A stretch of DNA of 64,000 nucleotides from Allopusillimonas ginsengisoli (GTDB taxonomy: Bacteria > Pseudomonadota > Gammaproteobacteria > Burkholderiales > Burkholderiaceae_B): contig NZ_SDQE01000008.1 of NCBI RefSeq assembly GCF_004153455.1, positions 119,218 through 183,217 of the forward strand, read 5' to 3'. Below are positions 46,787 through 55,965 of the stretch, one piece after another (position 1 is the stretch's first letter; the number at the start of each line of letters is the position of its first letter). The notes under the pieces were generated by a model. It was not told the origin of the DNA and ran no database searches. It saw nothing but the letters and a program-made list of their open reading frames with translations. The position numbers and the translations under genes were made by a program.

Positions 46787-48447
46787 CGCCCGCCAGCCTC
46801 ATGCCGCGCAACGCCGAGCAGTGGCTGGTCACGGCCTGCGTCGTATTTCCGACGCTGGGCCTCATCATCTTCGTGGCCTATCCACTGACCACTATTTTCT
46901 GGCAGAGCTTCACGCTGATCGACGGCAGCATGGGGCTGGACAACTATGTGGCCATTACCTCGACGCCGGGCCTGCTCAGGGCCGGCTGGAACAGCCTGGT
47001 CGTCAGCGTCAGCACCACCCTCTTTTGCGTTGTCGCAGGCTTTGCAATCGCCTACTCGCTGGAACGCACCTGCATGCCCGGCAAGCGCGCCCTGCGCATC
47101 GTGTTGCTGCTGCCCCTTCTGGCGCCATCGCTGGTACAGGGACTGGGCTTGCTGTTCATCCTAGGGCGCAACGGGTTGGTGCATCAATGGACTGGCTGGG
47201 ACATCAACGTATATGGCTATTCAGGCCTGCTGATGTCGGACATCTTCTATGCGTTGCCGCAAGCCGTGATGATTATTCAGGCCGCGCTGCGCAACTCCGA
47301 CGCACGCTACTACGACGCCGCCTCGGTGATGGGCGCCACCGGATGGCGCAAGTTCTTCGACATCACGCTGCCCAATGCCAAGTTCGGCCTGCTCAGCGCG
47401 GGTTTTGTTGTCTTTACCATCACCATTACGGACTTTGGCAACGCCGCCGTTATCGCAGGCGACTACCGCGTGCTGGCCACCGAAATTTTCAGCCAGGTCT
47501 CGGGTCAGCAGAATTTCGGCATGGGCTCTGTTGTCGGCATCATTCTGCTGCTGCCCTCGCTGGTATCGGTCTATATAGAGCGTGTGTCATCCCAGAAACA
47601 GTTCGGCACCGCGTCGGAAGGTCAGATTCCCGTGCGGCCCGCGCCGGTATTCAAACGCGACGCGATCTTCGCCGCCATCAGCTATTTTTTCATGTTCTGC
47701 ATCGTCGCCATCATCGCCGTGGTGATCTTCGCCAGCTTTGTCAAACTATGGCCCTACAACATGAGTTTCACATTGAAGAACTTCGACGTGCAGGTCAGTG
47801 GCGGCTATCAGCCCATCTGGACTACGCTGTACGTGTCCTTTATTGCCGCCATCATTGGTGTCGTGCTGCTGTTCAGCCTGGCATATGGCGCCAAGCATGT
47901 GTCGGGCAGCATCTCCAAGGCCATTTATCTGATCGCCGTGCTGCCCGTTGGCGTACCCGGCCTCGTGCTGGGCCTGTCGTATATTTTTGCCTTCAACAAC
48001 CCAAGCACGCCGCTCTATCTACTGTACGGCACTGCCATTCTCATCGCATTGTGTAATTTCTATCACTATCATACCCAGGGATTTTTAACGATGATGACCG
48101 GCATGCGGGCTGTACCCCAGGCCCTCGAAGAAGTCATCAACTGCCTGGGCGGCAGCGTACGCCGCGTGCTCACCGACGCGGTGCTGCCCTTTATTGCACC
48201 CACAGTACTATCAGTGTTTTTCTTTTTGTTCATGCGTTCCATGGTTACCCTGTCCGCTGTCATTTTCCTGGTCACACCACAGCTCGACCTGGCCTCTGTT
48301 TCTGTCATGCACTTGAATGAAGCAGGTTTCGTCTCCCAGGCTGCGGCGTTCTCAACCATCATCATCGCCGTCGTCGTCACGGCCATGCTGCTCATGCACC
48401 TGTTTCTCGCCCGCATCACACCCAAAACCGGCATGAAGGAGAGCTAA
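46783..48447 (+). CDS. ABC transporter permease, double-domain (PhnU-like)
   Basis: The 554-residue inner-membrane protein has two consecutive permease domains. The EAA-type coupling loop appears twice: DAASVMGATGWRKFFDITLPNAK (about residues 184-206) and EEVINCLGGSVRRVLTDAVLPFIAP (about 448-472). About 12 membrane helices are present. Such fused permeases are typical of FbpB and of the putative 2-aminoethylphosphonate importer PhnU2. It ends directly before the DeoR gene, with the stop at 48445-48447 touching the next ATG. Confidence 0.93.
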   Translation: MTPASLMPRNAEQWLVTACVVFPTLGLIIFVAYPLTTIFWQSFTLIDGSMGLDNYVAITSTPGLLRAGWNSLVVSVSTTLFCVVAGFAIAYSLERTCMPGKRALRIVLLLPLLAPSLVQGLGLLFILGRNGLVHQWTGWDINVYGYSGLLMSDIFYALPQAVMIIQAALRNSDARYYDAASVMGATGWRKFFDITLPNAKFGLLSAGFVVFTITITDFGNAAVIAGDYRVLATEIFSQVSGQQNFGMGSVVGIILLLPSLVSVYIERVSSQKQFGTASEGQIPVRPAPVFKRDAIFAAISYFFMFCIVAIIAVVIFASFVKLWPYNMSFTLKNFDVQVSGGYQPIWTTLYVSFIAAIIGVVLLFSLAYGAKHVSGSISKAIYLIAVLPVGVPGLVLGLSYIFAFNNPSTPLYLLYGTAILIALCNFYHYHTQGFLTMMTGMRAVPQALEEVINCLGGSVRRVLTDAVLPFIAPTVLSVFFFLFMRSMVTLSAVIFLVTPQLDLASVSVMHLNEAGFVSQAAAFSTIIIAVVVTAMLLMHLFLARITPKTGMKES

Positions 48448-49212
48448 ATGTGGCTGGAAGCAAGACATCAGCGCATCCAGTCCCTACTCGAGAGACTGAA
48501 CCGCGTGACGACGGATCAGGTGGTTGTCGAGCTGGGCGTTTCGCGCGAAACCGTCAGGCGGGACTTTCTGGACCTCGAAGCCCAGGGCGTGCTGCGCCGC
48601 GTGCACGGCGGCGCCGTGCGCATCCAGCCCGAACCTCCCATCGGCAAACGTATCGCCACGCGCGTGAAGTACAAGCAGAGCATCGCGCATGCCGTGGCCC
48701 AGCGCCTGGATCGCGCCCTGACACTGTTCCTGGACGCTGGCAGCACCACCACCCTGCTGGCACGCGAGCTCGCCCGCCTGTCGGATCTCACCATCATCAC
48801 GAATTCCCTGGACGCTGCCTATAAGTTCCGCGAAGAGGCCGAGGAAAGCAACAGCCGCATCATTGTGCTGGGCGGCGAGCTCAGCCCACGGCTGCCCGCC
48901 ACATCGGGCTCCGTGACGGTAGCGGAGATATCCCGCTACAGCGTCGACTACGCACTGCTCTCGCCTGTTGCCATCGACGCCGCGCGCGGCGCGACCAGTT
49001 TCGAGCACGACGAAGCCGCCATTGCCCAGGCCATGGTACGCAACGCCAGGCAAACTTTCATCCTTGCCGACTACAGCAAGATCGGACAGCGAAGCCGCAT
49101 TACCTATTGCGCGGCCAACAAAGTAGACATGCTGTTCACCAATACACGCGCTGCCGAGCAGGAGGGCTACGGTGAACTCAAGGCCAAGGTTGGCGAAGTC
49201 GTGCTGGCATGA
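48448..49212 (+). CDS. DeoR-family transcriptional regulator
   Basis: The 254-residue regulator has an N-terminal winged helix (residues 5-60, TTDQVVVELGVSRETVRRDFLDLEAQGVLRRVHGGAV) and a DeoR sensor domain with FLDAGSTTTLLARELARL (phosphosugar-type isomerase fold). DeoR sensors usually bind phosphorylated metabolites, which fits an importer and phosphatase for a phosphorylated compound. It is the last gene of the transporter operon and probably controls the divergent promoter region at 44402-44635. Confidence 0.95.
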   Translation: MWLEARHQRIQSLLERLNRVTTDQVVVELGVSRETVRRDFLDLEAQGVLRRVHGGAVRIQPEPPIGKRIATRVKYKQSIAHAVAQRLDRALTLFLDAGSTTTLLARELARLSDLTIITNSLDAAYKFREEAEESNSRIIVLGGELSPRLPATSGSVTVAEISRYSVDYALLSPVAIDAARGATSFEHDEAAIAQAMVRNARQTFILADYSKIGQRSRITYCAANKVDMLFTNTRAAEQEGYGELKAKVGEVVLA

Positions 49213-49312
49213 GGCGCTGTGTGCATGGCACACCACAACATCGTCGCCGGCATACGCAAAGGTTCTGGTATAAAGAGGGCGCCTGTCATCAACACACCCC
49301 TTATCCGCCAAC

Positions 49313-49813
49313 ATGTCTTCACCGCTTATCCAGCTCGTCGTCGCCTATTCCGAGAACCGCGTCATTGGGCGCGACAACACGCTGCCCTGGCGTCTGCCCG
49401 CCGACCTGGCACACTTCAAGCGAACAACGCTGGGCAATCCCATTGTCATGGGCCGCAACACCTGGGAATCGCTGGGCCGGCCATTGCCTGGCCGGCTGAA
49501 CGTCGTCATCAGCCGCAACCCGTCGTACGATGCGCCAGGCGCCACCGTATGCACATCACTTGATGCCGCATTGGCGGCCTGCGCCGCCACTGCTGCCGAA
49601 AAAATCAGTATCATCGGCGGCGAACAGATTTTCCGCCATGCACTGGATTTGGCGGATCGCGTCATCGCCACCGAGGTCCATGCCCACATTGATGGCGACA
49701 CATGGTTTGCGCCGCTGGATCCCAACATGTGGACGGAAGTGGAACGTCTGCCTCAGCCCGAGGAAAATGGCCTGACATTCGATTTTGTCGAGTACGCACG
49801 CAAGCGCGGGTGA
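49313..49813 (+). CDS. folA: Dihydrofolate reductase
   Basis: The 166-residue enzyme reduces dihydrofolate made by ThyA. Conserved parts are VVAYSENRVIGRDNTLPWRLPADLAHFKR (about residues 9-37, with the catalytic Asp), GNPIVMGRNTWESLGRPLPGRLNVVISR (NADPH site) and ISIIGGEQIFRHAL. Length is normal. In many bacteria folA directly follows thyA; here a 10-gene island (38035-49212) lies between them. Confidence 0.97.
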   Translation: MSSPLIQLVVAYSENRVIGRDNTLPWRLPADLAHFKRTTLGNPIVMGRNTWESLGRPLPGRLNVVISRNPSYDAPGATVCTSLDAALAACAATAAEKISIIGGEQIFRHALDLADRVIATEVHAHIDGDTWFAPLDPNMWTEVERLPQPEENGLTFDFVEYARKRG

Positions 49814-50120
49814 TCACGCGCTACCCAGCGAAGCGCCCTACTCAACGCATCGGCGAGGCACTGCAACGCGCAGCCTAGTACTTTCCCGTAGATTGACATC
49901 GCCACGCACCAAAACAGGGCGCGAGAGCCTCGGGCGGCAACAAAACACGCAAACTTCAAATCCGCCCCCAACCTATTGATATGTATCATTTTTATCCGCG
50001 ACAAAATCACGCACGGCCTCCGTGTATTGGTATGATTCCTTAAAGGAATAAGTAAACCTGAGTTTTATTCCCTTTTTCGAAAGGACCCTTGTATGCATCA
50101 TGCACTCAAGGAGTACAAAC
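49814..50120 (+). promoter_or_regulatory. AT-richer upstream region of the RraA-aminotransferase operon
   Basis: No gene is seen in these 307 bases. Two inverted repeats stand out: TGATA-TG-TATCA (49977-49988) and ATTCCTT-A-AAGGAAT (50035-50049). The second contains a T-N11-A core typical of LysR operators. A TATGAT box (50031-50036) lacks a good -35, as expected for an activator-dependent promoter. Confidence 0.4.
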
Positions 50121-50792
50121 ATGACTCAACAAACTCATTCTGTTGGCATTCATACGGTCCCACATGTGTTGGATGAACACACGATAGCGTCCTTACAGCG
50201 CATCGTGACTCCACACCTCAGTGACAACCTTCAACGCCAAGTCGGTGTAGTGGGATTAAAGCGATACAACAAAACAGGAAAATTGGTGGGCACCGCGCTG
50301 ACGGTAAAAACTCGGCCAGGTGACAACCTGTTCATTTACAAGGCCATGACGTTGCTGAAGAAAGGCCACGTGTTGGTCGTGGATGCAGGCGGTGAGCTAT
50401 CCAATGCCTGCGTCGGCGAGATCATGAAGAAGTATCTGCAGCAGCAAGGATGTGCAGGCTTAATCGTGGATGGCGCCATACGCGATGTCGCCGCGTTCGA
50501 ACAGGACAGCTTCCCGTGCTATGCCAGGGGCAACGTGCACCGCGGTCCTTATAAGGATGGTCCTGGCGCAATCAATGTCCCAGTGAGTATTGGCGGCCAA
50601 GTGATTAACCCAGGCGATGTCATCGTGGCCGATGAAGACGGCATTGTGGCCTTTGCTCCTGATTTGACTGAGGCGCTGATCAAAGCAGGCAACGCACATG
50701 CAGAAAAGGAAGCACGAATCATGGATGAGATATCCAGCGGCAGCGTAGAACAGAGCTGGCTGCAATCCGTTTTGAAAGCGAAAGGTCTTTAA
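50121..50792 (+). CDS. RraA-like aldolase/decarboxylase family protein
   Basis: The 223-residue protein has the RraA/HMG-CHA aldolase fold: DAGGELSNACVGEIM (about residues 93-107), GLIVDGAIRDVAAFE with the Arg-Asp pair that binds substrate and Mg, RGNVHRGPYKDGPGAINVPVSIGG and VINPGDVIVADEDGIVAF. Enzymes of this type cleave 4-hydroxy-4-methyl-2-oxoglutarate or 4-carboxy-4-hydroxy-2-oxoadipate to pyruvate products. The start at 50121 is behind AAGGAG. Its coupling with an aminotransferase and an amino-acid importer suggests it acts on the 2-oxo acid of an imported amino acid; this is inferred. Confidence 0.88.
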   Translation: MTQQTHSVGIHTVPHVLDEHTIASLQRIVTPHLSDNLQRQVGVVGLKRYNKTGKLVGTALTVKTRPGDNLFIYKAMTLLKKGHVLVVDAGGELSNACVGEIMKKYLQQQGCAGLIVDGAIRDVAAFEQDSFPCYARGNVHRGPYKDGPGAINVPVSIGGQVINPGDVIVADEDGIVAFAPDLTEALIKAGNAHAEKEARIMDEISSGSVEQSWLQSVLKAKGL

Positions 50793-50796
50793 GCAA

Positions 50797-52020
50797 ATGC
50801 GTACCACTGAATTAAATGCATCAGCATATCTAGCCAAGAGAATGCAGCTCATCAAGCCTTCGGCCAGCATGATGGCGAAAAAAAAGGTGGATACATTGCG
50901 CGTCGAAGGCAAACAGGTCATCGATTTCACGATAGGCGAACCTGACCGGAGCACACCCGCTCATATTGCACAGGCGGGGATCAACGCAATCCAGAATGGG
51001 CACACAAAATACACCGCGACCTCAGGTATCAAGAAGCTTTTACTAGCCATTCAAAACAAATACCGGATTGAAAACCAACTGGATTTCAATCTGGATCAAC
51101 TGGTAGTAGGCACCGGCGCAAAGCAGCTGATTTTCTCTGCGCTGTCTGTCACATTGGACGAAGATGACGAGGTCATTATCCCAGCTCCCTATTGGGTTTC
51201 TTATCCCGACATGGTGTTGCTGAACAATGGCACACCTGTGATTCTCCAGACAACTGACAGCAACGGGTTCAAGATCACGGCTGAATCGCTTGAAGCCGCG
51301 ATCACTGACAAAACAAAATGGCTGCTTCTGAACAGCCCCAACAACCCGTGCGGCGCGCTGTACACAGAGAGTGAACTCGGACAACTTCTGCATGTGCTGG
51401 AACGTCATCCGCAGGTATTGTTGATGATGGACGAAATCTATGAAAATTTCAGCTACGAGCAGCATTATGTCTCGCCGCTGGCGGTTGGCAGAGCCATGCG
51501 CGACAGGACACTGCTAGTCAATGGGGTTTCCAAAGCTTATGCCATGACCGGCTGGCGCATTGGGTATGCCGCTGGGCCTTCATTTCTAATCAAGGCAATT
51601 ACCACGCTCATTTCGCAAACGACATCTTGTGCCAGCGAGATCAGTCAGGAAGCCGCGGCCGCAGCCTTATCCGGCGACCAATCTTGCGTGAGGGAAACCA
51701 CCACGCTCTATCAGGCAAGACGCGATGTAATGGTAGAGCTTCTCAATAAGATCCCGGGCGTCGCATGCGCCACGCCTGGAGGCGCATTTTATGTTTTCCC
51801 AAATATTCAAGGCTTGCTCGGCACTATCACTCCACAAGGCAAAACCTTGAGCAGCGACCTTGATGTTGTGCATTACTTTCTGGACACTGCTGGTGTCGCC
51901 GTGTTGGACGGCACTGCCTATGGCGTGCCTGGGCATATTCGCCTGAGCTTCGCAACCGATCTGGACACAATCAAGTACGGCTGCGGGCAACTGTCGAAAG
52001 CCTGCAGTCAACTTACGTAA
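50797..52020 (+). CDS. Class I/II pyridoxal-phosphate aminotransferase
   Basis: The 407-residue aspartate-aminotransferase-like enzyme has GEPDRSTPAHI near residue 45, NSPNNPCGALYTESE (about 168-182), DEIYENFSYE, and the PLP lysine in VNGVSKAYAMTGWRIGYAAG (about 239-258), with a closing HIRLSFATD. It begins 4 bases after the RraA gene. The amino acid it uses is unknown; position points to the ligand of the ABC importer encoded next. Confidence 0.93.
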   Translation: MRTTELNASAYLAKRMQLIKPSASMMAKKKVDTLRVEGKQVIDFTIGEPDRSTPAHIAQAGINAIQNGHTKYTATSGIKKLLLAIQNKYRIENQLDFNLDQLVVGTGAKQLIFSALSVTLDEDDEVIIPAPYWVSYPDMVLLNNGTPVILQTTDSNGFKITAESLEAAITDKTKWLLLNSPNNPCGALYTESELGQLLHVLERHPQVLLMMDEIYENFSYEQHYVSPLAVGRAMRDRTLLVNGVSKAYAMTGWRIGYAAGPSFLIKAITTLISQTTSCASEISQEAAAAALSGDQSCVRETTTLYQARRDVMVELLNKIPGVACATPGGAFYVFPNIQGLLGTITPQGKTLSSDLDVVHYFLDTAGVAVLDGTAYGVPGHIRLSFATDLDTIKYGCGQLSKACSQLT

Positions 52021-52046
52021 CGCCCCTACTTAACGGAGACAAAACT

Positions 52047-52877
52047 ATGAAAACGAAAATATTCACCAAAGCATTGCCTCTCATCCTGTCCTTGGGCATC
52101 GTTGGCATCGCCAATGCAGACGTCCTGGAAAACATCAAGGATCGCGGCACAATCGTATGCGGTACATTGGGCACCTCAGAACCGTTCAGCTTCCAAGACC
52201 CCGCCACACGTCAGGTGGTTGGTTATGAAGTTGATCTCTGCAAAAAAATCGCTGAACACCTCGACGTGAAGCTTGAAGTAAAGATGATTTCGGTGGCGGC
52301 GCGAATTCCCGAGCTCGTCGCTGGCCGCGTTGACGTCGTCGCCGCCAATCTGGGTTGGTCGCCTGATCGCGCTCAGCAGATCGACTATAGCTACGCCGAT
52401 TATGTGAGTCCACAAAAAATACTGATACGCAGGAGCGATGCCGACAAATTCAAGACGCCTGCCGATTTTGCCGGACAAAGAGTGAGTGCGGTCAACGGTT
52501 CATCTTCTGAAGCTGGTGCAAAACGGCTCATTCCTGATGTCACCACGGTTACGTTCAAGGATCCACCTACCGCCTTCCTGGCCCTGCAACAAAAGAAGGT
52601 ATCGGGCTTTGTAGGATCCGAACTCATGCTGCTCAAGTTCAAGCAGCAATCCGAAAACACGCCCGTCAAGCTCGACATTGTCGACAAGGCACTATTCACC
52701 GAACCGTGGGGCATAGGCGTGCGCAAAGGCGAAACCGCGCTGTTAAAACAGGTCAATGACACGCTCGGCGATCTCGAGGCTTCCGGCGAAGCCGAACAAA
52801 TCTTTGAAAAATGGTTCGGTAAAGATACAAATTTCTATACCAAACGAGAGTTCAAGTTTGAAGAGATCAAAGGCTGA
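52047..52877 (+). CDS. Amino-acid ABC transporter substrate-binding protein
   Basis: The 276-residue family 3 binding protein has a signal peptide (MKTKIFTKALPLILSLGIVG..., cleaved after ANA). The mature part has DRGTIVCGTLGTSEPFSFQD, VVGYEVDLCKKIAEHL, GRVDVVAANLGWSPDRAQQIDYSYAD and the hinge VSAVNGSSSEAGAKRL. These fit polar amino-acid receptors. Its AT-rich codon use matches the rest of this operon. Confidence 0.93.
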   Translation: MKTKIFTKALPLILSLGIVGIANADVLENIKDRGTIVCGTLGTSEPFSFQDPATRQVVGYEVDLCKKIAEHLDVKLEVKMISVAARIPELVAGRVDVVAANLGWSPDRAQQIDYSYADYVSPQKILIRRSDADKFKTPADFAGQRVSAVNGSSSEAGAKRLIPDVTTVTFKDPPTAFLALQQKKVSGFVGSELMLLKFKQQSENTPVKLDIVDKALFTEPWGIGVRKGETALLKQVNDTLGDLEASGEAEQIFEKWFGKDTNFYTKREFKFEEIKG

Positions 52878-52901
52878 GCATGACACCAGGGTGCTCACGC
52901 C

Positions 52902-53600
52902 ATGAACTACACACTTGATTTCGCGTCGTTACTGAGCAACGACTACCCTGGTTTGATTCTCCGGGGGGTGGCGACCACCCTGGAGATGACGGCGCTTGCC
53001 TGGTTGCTGGCCTTCGGGCTGGGTAGCTTGCTAACGGTGCTGCGCACGTTAAAGATCAAAGCGCTGGACTATCTTATCGTCCTTTACATTGCATTTCATC
53101 GCAACGTGCCCATGTTGGTGCATATCCTGCTTTGGTACTTCGGCATCGCGGCCATCATGCCTGCATCCATCAACGACCGGATCAACATCCTGGGCGGTGA
53201 GTTCTTCTATTCCACGATTGCAATAGGCCTTGTCACCGCCGCATACGTATCTGAAGACCTGCGAAGCGCGATACGAGCCATACCAGTCGGTCAAATGGAG
53301 GCTTCTCGCACATTGGGCCTGAACTACCTGCGCTCCATGCGCAAAATCATCCTGCCGCAAGCGTTCATTATTTCTATACCAACGCTGACCAATCAGACGC
53401 TTTTGTTGTTCAAGAACACCAGCCTCGCGATGGCGATAGGCCTGATCGAACTGACTGGAGCAGGACGTGAAATCGAATCAGCAACATTCAAAACATTTGA
53501 AGTCTATTTTGTCGTTACGGTTCTTTACCTGGCTATTTCGCTGGTGCTGATGTTTTTGGGCGCCCATCTGTCAAAACGTTCCGCGTTCCGCGCCAAGTAG
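52902..53600 (+). CDS. Amino-acid ABC transporter permease
   Basis: The 232-residue HisM/GlnP-type permease has about five helices with TTLEMTALAWLLAFGLGSLL (about residues 25-44) and the coupling loop QMEASRTLGLNYLRSMRKIILPQAF (about 128-152). It pairs with the next permease gene as a heterodimer. Confidence 0.94.
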   Translation: MNYTLDFASLLSNDYPGLILRGVATTLEMTALAWLLAFGLGSLLTVLRTLKIKALDYLIVLYIAFHRNVPMLVHILLWYFGIAAIMPASINDRINILGGEFFYSTIAIGLVTAAYVSEDLRSAIRAIPVGQMEASRTLGLNYLRSMRKIILPQAFIISIPTLTNQTLLLFKNTSLAMAIGLIELTGAGREIESATFKTFEVYFVVTVLYLAISLVLMFLGAHLSKRSAFRAK

Positions 53601-53607
53601 ACCTGCC

Positions 53608-54306
53608 ATGCTAGACATACTTTCGGACAACTGGTTGTTGCTACTTGTTGGACAGTACCCCAACGGCGATATGGGCGGCCTGGTCGCCACTATTAGCCTT
53701 GCCTTGATCAGCTTGTTACTGGCGTTTCCATTTGGCATTCTTCTGGCGTTGGGACGCATCAGCCCGTATAAGATTTTTTACTATCCAGCCACGGCCATCG
53801 TATATATCGTACGAGGCTTACCGCTAATCATGTTCATCTTTTGGGCTTACTTTTTTGTGCCCATCGTGATTAACCGACCGGTTGCGGGTGCCACCACCAT
53901 GGTAGTGGCGCTCGTTTTCTACGAAAGCGCCTATATGGCCGAAATCATACGCAGCGGCATCCAGGCATTACCTGCTGGTCAACTGGAAGCTGGCCGCTCC
54001 CTAGGCTTGAGCTATATGCAAAGCATGCGCAAGGTCATCTTGCCGCAGGCGCTTTTCAATACGATACCTAGCATACTCAGCCAGTTTATCTCTACCGTCA
54101 AAGAGACTTCTCTTGGGTTTGTAATCAGCGTCCATGAACTCACCTTTGCAGCGGCGCAGATCAACAATATCCTGCTCACTAAACCGTTCGAAGTGTTCGG
54201 CCTGCTTGCGCTGACCTACTTCACGCTCAACCTCATCCTGACAGGGCTTGTGAAGCTGGTAGAGATACGCATCGCCAACAGTCGGATTCTGGCAGCACAA
54301 GGATAG
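53608..54306 (+). CDS. Amino-acid ABC transporter permease
   Basis: The 232-residue second permease carries TISLALISLLLAFPFGILLALGRIS (about residues 29-53), YIVRGLPLIMFIFWAYFFVP and the coupling loop QLEAGRSLGLSYMQSMRKVILPQALFNTIPS (about 125-155). It starts 7 bases after its partner and 3 bases before the ATPase gene. Confidence 0.94.
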   Translation: MLDILSDNWLLLLVGQYPNGDMGGLVATISLALISLLLAFPFGILLALGRISPYKIFYYPATAIVYIVRGLPLIMFIFWAYFFVPIVINRPVAGATTMVVALVFYESAYMAEIIRSGIQALPAGQLEAGRSLGLSYMQSMRKVILPQALFNTIPSILSQFISTVKETSLGFVISVHELTFAAAQINNILLTKPFEVFGLLALTYFTLNLILTGLVKLVEIRIANSRILAAQG

Positions 54307-54309
54307 ATC

Positions 54310-55032
54310 ATGATTGAATTCAGGCACGTCAACAAGTGGTATGGAGACTATCAGGCGCTGATTGACATCTCGGCGCATGTAACCCAAGGTGAGGTACTCG
54401 TCGTCTGCGGCCCGTCGGGGTCCGGAAAGTCTACCCTTATTCGTACCATCAATCGACTGGAACCCATACAGGAAGGTCATATACTGATCGACAAGGTCGA
54501 TCTATATGATTGCGGCTCAATTGACGAGATGCGCAGTCATATTGGCTTTGTGTTCCAGCAATTCAATCTCTTTCCTCACATGAATGTCCTTGACAACCTC
54601 ACCATGGCACCAGTCATGCTCAAACGCGCGAGCAAGCGCGACGCAGAGGACCAGGCCAAGGTTTTATTGGATCGGGTCGGACTCGCAAACAAGGCTAACG
54701 CATTTCCTGGCGAACTGTCGGGCGGCCAACAGCAACGCGTCGCCATCGCGCGCGCACTTGCCATGAAACCGCGCATCATGCTGTTCGACGAGCCCACCAG
54801 CGCGCTGGACCCCGAAATGGTCAACGAAGTGCTTCAGGTGATGAAAGGCTTGGCCAAGGACGGTATGACGATGGTATGCGTCACGCACGAAATGAATTTT
54901 GCAAAAGATGTCGCCGATATGGTCTGGTTCATGGATGAAGGAAAGATCGTGGAACAGGCACCGCCCGCAAATTTTTTCACCAGCCCGGAGACGGCTCGGG
55001 CAACGAAATTCCTGGCCGACATCAGACACTAA
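54310..55032 (+). CDS. Amino-acid ABC transporter ATP-binding protein
   Basis: The 240-residue GlnQ/HisP-like ATPase has Walker [14 protein letters not shown] (about residues 35-47), signature [15 protein letters not shown] (about 137-151), Walker [17 protein letters not shown] and [12 protein letters not shown]. It ends the operon and overlaps the LysR gene on the other strand by 11 bases tail-to-tail. Confidence 0.96.
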   Translation: MIEFRHVNKWYGDYQALIDISAHVTQGEVLVVCGPSGSGKSTLIRTINRLEPIQEGHILIDKVDLYDCGSIDEMRSHIGFVFQQFNLFPHMNVLDNLTMAPVMLKRASKRDAEDQAKVLLDRVGLANKANAFPGELSGGQQQRVAIARALAMKPRIMLFDEPTSALDPEMVNEVLQVMKGLAKDGMTMVCVTHEMNFAKDVADMVWFMDEGKIVEQAPPANFFTSPETARATKFLADIRH

Positions 55033-55930
55033 CCCCACGGCCATAAGGTATCGCAAAATTGCATGTTGCCTTGGCTATTTCCACGACTTCTCCGTAGAAC
55101 ACGCTATTAGCATCGTTTGCGTACATCGCGCAGTAATTCGACGCCGGTAGTGGTTTGCTTGTTTGCACCACAACCAGCTTTCCAGCCTGGACTAAGCTAC
55201 GAAAATAATCGATGGGCACACAGGATATGCCAAACCCGGCCACCGTCAGGCCTACCATGGCAAGCAAGCTATTGATGGTAAACAAGTTGGACTTGGCCTT
55301 GTATGGGGATAGCCACTCATCGTAGATGAGATTGAGGCCCGACTCAGCGTCTTGCCTGATCAAAGACATATTCGAAATATCTTCTGGCGAATAGATGACA
55401 TCAGCCGACACGAGTCGAGGGCTCCCAACCCAGGCAAACGGGACGGTGGCCAGTGATTGCGATTCCAGCGAAGGGTGGCGCAATTCTCCATGCAGCATCG
55501 CCATGTCCAATTGCCCTCCCAAAAGATGTTGCTGCAATTCTGCCGCCATTCCGATCTTCGGGCTGACAATCAGCTTGGGAAACAACGACCGCAATTGCTG
55601 AATCATATCGGGCAACCATGTCATCGCCGTGATTTCGGTGATGCCTAAACGCAGCACGCCTGAAAATGTATGAAAGCCTTTTATCTTCATGAGCATCAAG
55701 TCGCGTTGCGAAAGCAGTTGTGCTGCGAGATCCAGAATCTGCTGGCCTTTGCGAGTCAGAAGTGCTTTCTGGCCTCCACGATCAAAAATCTGAACATCAA
55801 AATCTGACTCGAGTTCCTGAATACGCTTGGTGATCGCAGATTGGGTCGTATTGAGCTTTTCTGCCGCCTTAGAAAACCCGCCAAGCTGCACAACCCAGTA
55901 AAGAGCTTCTATTTGTTTGAAAGTAAGCAT
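55022..55930 (-). CDS. LysR-family transcriptional regulator
   Basis: The 302-residue regulator has an N-terminal HTH (residues 1-60, [38 protein letters not shown]) and a periplasmic-binding-like effector domain from about 90. It sits convergent at the 3' end of the RraA-aminotransferase-ABC operon and shares its codon use, so it is the likely regulator. The palindrome at 50035-50049 has a LysR-type T-N11-A core. Confidence 0.95.
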   Translation of the reverse strand: MLTFKQIEALYWVVQLGGFSKAAEKLNTTQSAITKRIQELESDFDVQIFDRGGQKALLTRKGQQILDLAAQLLSQRDLMLMKIKGFHTFSGVLRLGITEITAMTWLPDMIQQLRSLFPKLIVSPKIGMAAELQQHLLGGQLDMAMLHGELRHPSLESQSLATVPFAWVGSPRLVSADVIYSPEDISNMSLIRQDAESGLNLIYDEWLSPYKAKSNLFTINSLLAMVGLTVAGFGISCVPIDYFRSLVQAGKLVVVQTSKPLPASNYCAMYANDANSVFYGEVVEIAKATCNFAIPYGRGVSV

Positions 55931-55965
55931 AATCTAGCCAGAAATAAAGAGTGCTGCCCTACCCC

